Of a stretch of DNA of 64,000 bases, positions 57,252 through 64,000 are shown in pieces. Both the position numbers and the translations under genes were made by a program. How positions within the stretch are numbered: the first letter of the stretch is position 1; every line of letters begins with the position of its first letter. The notes beneath the pieces were generated by a model. That model did not search any database and was not told the origin of the DNA. It worked only from the letters and a program-made list of their open reading frames with translations. The stretch is from Pyronema omphalodes (lineage: Eukaryota > Ascomycota > Pezizomycetes > Pezizales > Pyronemataceae): contig JAJJXM010000050.1 in NCBI GenBank assembly GCA_024516155.1, positions 310,001 to 374,000 of the forward strand. Reading direction: 5' to 3'.

Positions 57252-60200
57252 TCAAAATGTCCCGCCTCTCTCTGTTACCAGACGTTCAACTTTTTCAAAG
57301 TCCTCTCGTTCGGAATTCGGAAGGCTTTGCATACCAAGCCCAAGGGTCGAACAAAAGAGCTTAAGTGTAATCATTGTCAACGGGGTTCTCCCCAAATTAT
57401 CTCGCAGGTTTATGCTTGCGCCCTCATCCATTAGAAACAGCACAACTCTTCCGTTCGGGGTACCGCCTGCAGGGCAAACGGCCCATGAAAGAGGTGATCG
57501 CCCAACGTTATCTCGAGAGTTTATGTCCGCTCCTTTCTCCAGTAAAAGAGCCACGATTTCTTCTTGACCGCGCTCAGCAGCCCACGACAGCGGCGTTCTT
57601 CCATCGCTATCTGACAAATCAATATCGGCACCATTCCTGCACAAAAGATCAACCATATTGCAGAGTCCACTCTGAGTAGCATGTACCAGGGCCGTTTTTC
57701 CTGCGTTGTCTCGCGAGTTGGGATCTGCTCCAGTCTCCAATAAAAGATCTACAATCCTAGCGAATCCACCGTGAATAGCATTTACCAAGGGCGTTTTTCC
57801 CTCGTTGTCCGTAAAGTTGATATCGGCGCCTTTTTCGAGTAAAGAAGTGACTATTTGCGTGTTCCCAATTACGGCAGCCCATGACAGCGGAGTACGCCCC
57901 TGATTATCTGCTACACCAATGTCCACCTGATTATCCAATAGAGACATTACGGTTGATTCGGCCAGCTGGAACTCTGGTTTGTAAGTTTTCATTGACGCGG
58001 CTTGCGTCAAGATTTCCAATAGAAGCAATAGTGTTGTTTTTCCGTCAGAATCCCGGGATTCAATATTTGCGCCTCTTTTGATGAGAAGGCACACGATTTT
58101 AATCCAGCTTACACCAAAGTTCAAAGCCCATAAAAGCGGGGTTCGTCCTGTGTTATCGGAAGATTCAATGTCGGCTCCTTTGTCTAGCAATAGATTTATC
58201 ATCGTTTCGTTGAGGTCCATCCTCTGTACAGCATGTAACAGTGGCGTCCGACCGTGCTTGTCTCGAGACTCAATATCCGCACCATTCTCAATCAAAATTC
58301 GGAGAACTGAGTTATTAAAGCCTTTAGCCGCAGCATGTGATAGCGGGGTGAGGCCGCCTGTAGAGTCACTGCATCGCATGCTGATATCTGCGCCTCTGTT
58401 CAATAGCAGGTGTACAATTGCCTCTTGCTCTCTTTTGCCTTTTTCAATGGCTAAACAAAGCGGAGTGATACCGTCTGCGAACTCCGAGTTGATATCAATA
58501 TCCGTTCTGTCAAGAAGAAAACGAATGATGCTTGGATGACCCATTAAAATCCCCGTTTGTAAACAGTATGCTTTCCAGAAGGTTATATCGATATCGGTGT
58601 CGTGTATTCTATCCACCATGGACTCGAAAACGCTCTCTAAGCCGAAATGTGCGGTGATATATAGCCCCGGGAAGGCCGTCATGTCGGAATAGAACCTTGT
58701 AAAATTCTCACCGATGTTGACCCCGATCATGGACCTCAGCTCCATTCTGGAAAAGATATCAAGAGCCAATGGGAGAAGATCCTTTGAAATACACTGTGGA
58801 TTCATGACATTGAGAAATAGTGCATGTATCTGGTCTGCGACTTCTTGGTTCATCTGCTTCTTTGCGTGGATTCCCCAAAAGTGGATTGCATATTTAAGGA
58901 GGGGATATCGTTCCAGATGAGGTGATGCCGGGTTTTTATCAGTGGATTCCAGAATGCCGGGCCGCTCGGTACCGCAATTGACTAATTCCGCAAAAGTAGG
59001 ATCGCTTATGTCAGGGTAGTACAGAGGGCTACTAGACATAGCACTATCTCTGAAACCCATATATAAGAGACAGGCGCGGGCGATTTCGGAATTACCAGTC
59101 TCAAATAACCTCTTTTTGTCGTGCTGTTTTTGCAGAAAGTCCTGCAATGATTTATGCACTAAACGTATAGAGGAAGTCTGCTTATCGATAACAACTAGGC
59201 CATGACAATGGTCGGTAAGTGATTTTTCAAATGGTAAATCGTCATGATCAAGATAATCGGAGCCGTTTGAATCGACCGCTGCCAATGCATGGCGAAGCTC
59301 AGCAACAGATAATGGTCTTTCAGCCATGAAAGTCCATTTAAGGACCTCCATGCCCTGTTTTGATTTCGCAGAAACCTGTCGCCGTATTCTATCGATAGTG
59401 ACCTGAAAAGCTTCATTCAGCTTTTTGGGCATCGAAATAAGCGCGGCCTTTCTCTTGGATATGCTCGTTTGATCCAGTACTGACTGGATTTGTAGAGCGG
59501 GTAGCAAGAACCTGGAAAAAGTATTAGTCTATAGCAAATATAGGAATAAAAAAAAAAAGAAGTAACTGACATTCCATCTGCTGTAGCTACAATAGTATCT
59601 GTCATCTCTTTCTTGAAATCATCATCCATGCTGGCATAGTTATCATCCCGCCGTAAGTGCCATTCCACATATCTCTTGATATCTCTTGGATCTGCCTTTA
59701 AAGTAATTGAGATTGGCAGAATGTCGTTAAAAAGTCTATTAACCTGTCGCTCAATATGAGGCCTTCCAGTGACGAAAATCCGCGCCGAATGTTTGTAGTT
59801 GTCCAAAATCATTTTGATGAATGGAAGGAAATTTGATCTTTGTTCGCTGTTACATTCATCAAGTGCATCAACGCATATGTAAAACGTTTCGAAGTTTTTC
59901 AAAACAGATAACAAGAACTGACAAGCTTCGTCGAGATCTAGAAAATGTGTTTTCGTATGTTTTCGTTTTTTTAGTGAGCTAACTATTTCCGTCGGTATAT
60001 TCTGGGGTCGCGCAGCTAGAATTTGTTTTAGGAGTGCCCCGATCATATTTACAGCAGTTTGCTGCGCCTCATCTTGGTAGTCGCAGTATACATAAGCAAG
60101 GCATGCGTTATCGTTGTTTATAGAGAGTTCCGTAGATATGCTGTCAATGACAAGGGAACTATTAATCGGGGATTAGTTAGTTGAATCTGTCGCACAATAC

Positions 60201-61158
60201 TTATAATCATTGTGTATCACTCACCTCATTACCGATTTCCCAGCACCTGGAATTCCATAGGACCCCAGAAGTGGAATAAAATCCTCATCTGTATCATCTT
60301 TGTTGTACCACTTCTCGAATTCTTCCGTTTCTAAAAACCAGGTTCCCGTATCCTTCAGTCGCTTCGATCTGATATCATGATGCCTCTTATGGGGTTCTAA
60401 TGGGGATATCCATTGCAGTAACCTATCGAATTCCTCGTCTAAAATAACAGTTAGTCATCCCTTACAAGTCTCAAACTTAGGCGTGTCAGTATACCTTTTA
60501 ATATATTCCGTACCTCCCCTACATCCGAAGCAATTTTATCTACCACATCACCAGTATTGGCCAGATCTGACATAAGCCTAAGGACTGTTTGGTATTGTTT
60601 CTCCAGTTCTCCGATGATCACCGAAGCTTTCTGTGTTAATAGAGATCTATATATATGTTAGAGGAGTCAAAGTAACGATAGCGAAATCTTTAGGGAATAC
60701 CTATTAGAAGAGATAAGTAAGACTTGAAGCGTCTGCACATATTTATGCAAAGTCTGCACTCTTTCCTGACACTCTTCCTTTTGAAACGGCCATTTAAACT
60801 GTTCCATAACCTCCATAATCTTATCAACACTTCGAAACCTCGATTGTCTCCCCTGTTTACCCTCCTGCGTTTTCTTTGAGAGTTTTTTGTGAAGACCCAC
60901 AACAAGGGTTTGACATTCCCGGATTATTGTACATAGAACTGAATCGTTTTCGAAGACGCTAAACTCGCAATCATCACTGTCTAGAGTATCGACAAGAATA
61001 TCTAGAACCTGGCAGAGGGATGACACCTCGGTCATCATGTCGGAGGCTTCTTTAGGAGCGGATTTAGCTGCACTGATGTATGCACCTAGTATCTTGCTGA
61101 GTTCGATTGAAAGGCTGAGGAAGCCAGAAACACTAGCTGCTATGCTTAACGGATCCAT
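57252..61158 (-). CDS. NACHT-ankyrin NLR-like protein (1,223 aa, 5 exons)
   Basis: Exons 61,158-60,701, 60,646-60,495, 60,438-60,225, 60,158-59,571 and 59,511-57,252: 1,224 codons; introns 54-66 bp. MDPLSIAASVSGFLSLSIEL opens a fungal N-terminal (Helo-like) helical domain, about residues 1-150. NACHT follows: P-loop GIPGAGKS at about 262-270, CLAYVYCDYQDE, Walker B FYICVDALDEC at about 370, ARIFVTGRPH. A helical linker (LVHKSLQDFLQKQHD) leads to ten or eleven ankyrin repeats from about residue 770, several nearly the same (SRDNAGKTALVHA, SRDNVGRSPLSWA). Such proteins act in fungal allorecognition and defence. ATG at 61,164 is two codons further up and equally possible. Confidence 0.92.
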
Positions 61159-63650
61159 AACCATGAAATGACGTTATAGCTGATGCGAACGAAAAAAGAA
61201 AGAAATTCAAATATGACTCCAGGTGAGCGTTCGAAAGTTAATATTTTCCAAACTTCGTATCGATATAGAAATTCGAGATCAGGTACTGACTGGGAATGCC
61301 CTCATATTAATTCTATGGTGATAGATTAAATAGCCGCCTACAAAATGACATGTCACATAATTTTGAGGAAAAAGGAAAATATAAAACACAAATCTAGGGT
61401 ATGATGCAGTTGTCATAACGTACATACCAATGCACTGTCTGCGCCACGCCAACGAGGTGATAACCACTCTAAATGATCCCTGCACGGCGCGTATTTACAG
61501 ATCTATTATTGGGGCTCATCAAAGACAGGTAAATAACTTCCTCAATAACTATCACGAAGCTTCGTGATTAATTTGTGTCCAGCTAATTAAATATACCTTA
61601 CCTTGTTCCTCTCAATAAAAATCTTGAGCATGTGCCATGAGATAATAGCCAGCCGTGTTATATCAGATGATTACATACATACTAGATCCATCAGCAGGGA
61701 TTCCGGCTGAGTGCATAGAGTGCATATATAGAGTACAGAAGGCTAAGCCTGCGTTCCTGAGGCTATGTTAAACATTCACAAAACCACCGATGATCCTGCA
61801 GATCAACTTCCACCGTTGCATCATCAACAAGCCACCAACCCCCCGGAAAGCTTATTATTTCCTGCTAAGCCTTGTCTTTCTTAAATAAAGATTCTACATA
61901 CATATCATTACCGTTCTCCAGTATTTTCTACCCCTCCGCGCAACCGAATGGATACCGCCCCCACGATGCGTTGGGAAAGTGAGCAATGAGCATAGGGTTC
62001 CAGGAAAGTTCGCACTGTGCAGACGGGTATTTTACGGTGGATTCAGTGATCTTATGTTTAATCACGTTCGGAGGCCAGGATAAGCCGGCCGTCGGGATTG
62101 CGGAAACCTGCAGCTGGATTCACCAGCCTTACTCTTCATAGCCCTAATATTCGCCACTTGAGCAATATCCCATAATCCTTCTGCGGTATCCAGGAAGCCA
62201 GGTTACCGGCTGCGATGGGTTACTGCTCTCACGATGCTGTTACGGAAGCAGGTGTTAGGAAAGCGAGCATAGTGTTTCCCGGATCATTCGTGTAGTGTAG
62301 CGGTTAACCTTGGAACGATTGTAGATCTTCCTGGGATTTTGATAAAGATGGAGGGGGGGGGGGGGGGGGGGGATCAACTACCGATTCATGTGTCTTACCG
62401 CCTGGTGGGGAGTTGTTCCCGGGCCCCTCACAACCTTTCCTCGAAATCTGGGAAGGTTGGCTACCGACTATGAAGAGTTACTGCTCTCGTGATATTGTTA
62501 TAGAAGCAGGGGTTGGGGAAGGAAAGTGAGCATAGGGTTTCTTGGATTATTTGTGTAGCTAGCCGACCTGGGTTTGATTTGATAGGGATTTATACAGTTT
62601 ATCATTTATGTTCTAGGGCTTGTTTTTTCGTAGAGATGAGGAAGATGGGATGGATATAAGTATGGGTAAGTAATGTGATCTTGTCTAGTCGGATTTTGGG
62701 AATACTAATCTTGTTGGTTAAATTATTGTTGATACTAGTAGATGGAAACTGGGCTATTCATGCTGGGTATGATAGAAGTATTCGGCAATAAGGCTATTGG
62801 GCGTAATTCCATTGCATTAGGATACAGTGGGAAGTTTTATCCATGGACCATGGACAAGAGAAGAGGATTTATACAAGCATACAAGCATACTTATTTACGA
62901 TTCTATTATTTATTGATTGATTTTATTATACATTATAAATTCTAGATTTATTATTATTATTATTTACTGAAATATGTAAAATATTCCGATCTCCGATCTT
63001 CTAAAGTATACTTTCTCTATTCCTGACATGAACCCTAACATGAATCAACCTATCTGAGCTTTTGTATAAATATACCAACTTAATCTTGCAAGTTGCAACC
63101 ATCCCCATCGGAATAATCATTTGCCATGAGCTTTAATTTTTCTGAAAACTTTTACTTCATCAAAAATTTGCGCTGGGTTTAGAATATGTAGGCATAAATA
63201 ATCCAATTTCTCATAACTCTAAGAAAAACAGCGTCACTATGTATCACGTAAATAACCCCCCCGTGAACCTCAAATCACGATAAGCGGAATTAAAACAATA
63301 TAGATAACCAAATTCGATAAGCTTTCTCGAAGGATATCATAATGTTATTATTTCCAGATAATTCTCAAATGATTTCCAATATCTCTTATATCATATCATA
63401 TCTTCCATACACATCAACCACATGAACAAATGAACAAATGAACAAACGAAGAAAAAAAAAAAAAAAAAAAAAAGCAAACAGAAGAAGCAGAGTATGCGGA
63501 TTTTATGAGTAAATAACAAACAACAAAAAAACAACGCAACAAACAACAAAGCAACAACATACCAGCAACCCGAATCCCCAACAAGGAAAAGCAAAAAGCA
63601 AAAAGCAACAAAAAAAAAGCAACAAAAAAACAAACAGCAATCTACAAACC
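61159..63650. other. Gene-poor tract with degenerate repeats
   Basis: No gene seen. It contains the promoter of the NACHT gene, three degenerate repeat copies (61,942-62,560), a G20 run and A-rich satellites (63,440-63,630, A and CAACAAA-type). Open frames at 62,742-62,945 and at 63,391-63,742 are products of AT or repeat composition. Confidence 0.55.
61942..62560. repeat. Three degenerate copies of a roughly 100-bp sequence
   Basis: Copy 2 (62,197-62,300) and copy 3 (62,450-62,560) share a GTTACTGCTCTC block, GAAGCAGG-GTT and AGCATAG-GTTT in order; copy 1 (61,942-62,010) shares the GGGAAAGTGAGC/GCATAGGGTT part. Most differences are C/T transitions. Confidence 0.6.
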
Positions 63651-64000
63651 CTAACAATCAACCTCCCAAACGCCCAATCCCCGATCAAAAAGCACTCTTT
63701 CAAGCGTTCCCCGAATACCATCCGTCTCCCAATCAAGATCATCTAGCCCGATATGGTTTTTAGTTTCCCAGACTTTCTTACCAGCTATTTCCTTGAGATT
63801 TTTCGTCATTAATGGTGCGGCGAGGTAAATTTCGTTTTTCACCCTCTGATCCCCCCCCTCCCTCTCCATGTGCTCCTTGTCATTCCCCTTTTTCTCGTCG
63901 CAACGGAGAAGATTTTTGATTTCCTCCACAGGAGCACCCATTGCATTAACCGTTTCAATCCTCCCGGCCTTTTCCCCAAGGATCCAAGTTGGGGGATTAT
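63651..64000 (-). CDS. 3' end of an unidentified gene, cut by the window edge
   Basis: A minus-strand frame is open from the right edge to a stop at 63,651-63,653. Reading from the edge it gives NPPTWILGEKAGRIETVNAM, GAPVEEIKNLL, an Asp/Glu/Lys-rich insert, IYLAAPLMTKNLKEIAGKKV, and ends GLDDLDWETDGIRGTLERVL plus FDRGLGVWEVDC. The balanced composition and codon use support a real protein end; I do not recognise the family. No ATG choice can be made here, because the gene continues to the right. Confidence 0.6.
   Translation of the reverse strand, partial: NPPTWILGEKAGRIETVNAMGAPVEEIKNLLRCDEKKGNDKEHMEREGGDQRVKNEIYLAAPLMTKNLKEIAGKKVWETKNHIGLDDLDWETDGIRGTLERVLFDRGLGVWEVDC

Noticed and set aside
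63391..63742. Phe/Cys/Leu-rich minus-strand frames
   Set aside because: Complement of A-rich and CAACAAA repeats; they also overlap the end of the edge gene.

Overview
The window is nuclear DNA of a filamentous ascomycete (Pezizomycotina). The evidence is many 47-75 bp introns with GTRNGT donors and CTNAC-like branch points, a fused GARS-AIRS purine gene, a class II-type secreted heme peroxidase, a NACHT-ankyrin NLR-like protein, and chromodomain Ty3/Gypsy elements together with a LINE. I cannot fix the class or genus by eye.

Region 1 (1-21,975) is a tower of nested retroelements. A LINE on the minus strand (ORF1 gag-like; ORF2 endonuclease plus the start of the reverse transcriptase) is the base layer. 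An intact Gypsy chromovirus, 'B' (12,695-21,656, plus), sits in LINE ORF1 with a perfect 5-bp target duplication and two 1,409-bp LTRs. A related element 'D' (minus; LTR 7,901-9,253 and a broken gag) sits in LINE ORF2. A third family member 'C' (3' end and LTR, 4,200-5,705, plus) sits in the gag of D. A different chromovirus 'A' (1-4,199, plus; pol with one frameshift and a 534-bp LTR) sits in C. The left halves of A, C, D and the LINE lie outside the window.

Region 2 (21.9-34.3 kb) holds sparse host genes: an F-box protein, a secreted class II-like peroxidase, a short protein with a fungal DUF7580-like N-terminus, and an RRM RNA-binding protein. Long stretches between them show no gene.

Region 3 (34.3-41.5 kb) has no gene that I can support. 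It is full of simple repeats and 18-25 nt G/C homopolymers, and ends in the promoter and ATG-free leader of the TATA-binding protein gene (41,502-42,462).

Region 4 (43-50.5 kb) is a tandem segmental duplication carrying two GET4 paralogues. The second has the canonical C-terminal tail and the first has lost it. Shared flanking repeats, a MITE whose empty site survives in the sister copy, and a possible MULE-transposase scrap are also present. GET4-2 is divergent from ADE5,7 (50,680-53,276) across 228 bp.

Region 5 (53.3-64 kb) has a serine-rich protein with two C-terminal membrane segments, a 1,223-aa NACHT-ankyrin protein (minus), a gene-poor tract with degenerate repeats, and the 3' end of an unidentified minus-strand gene at the right edge.

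The housekeeping genes (TBP, GET4, ADE5,7) sit together at 41-53 kb and the repeat-rich material lies at both flanks. Gene models were built by hand from splice signals and reading-frame continuity; all multi-exon models below close to a whole number of codons.
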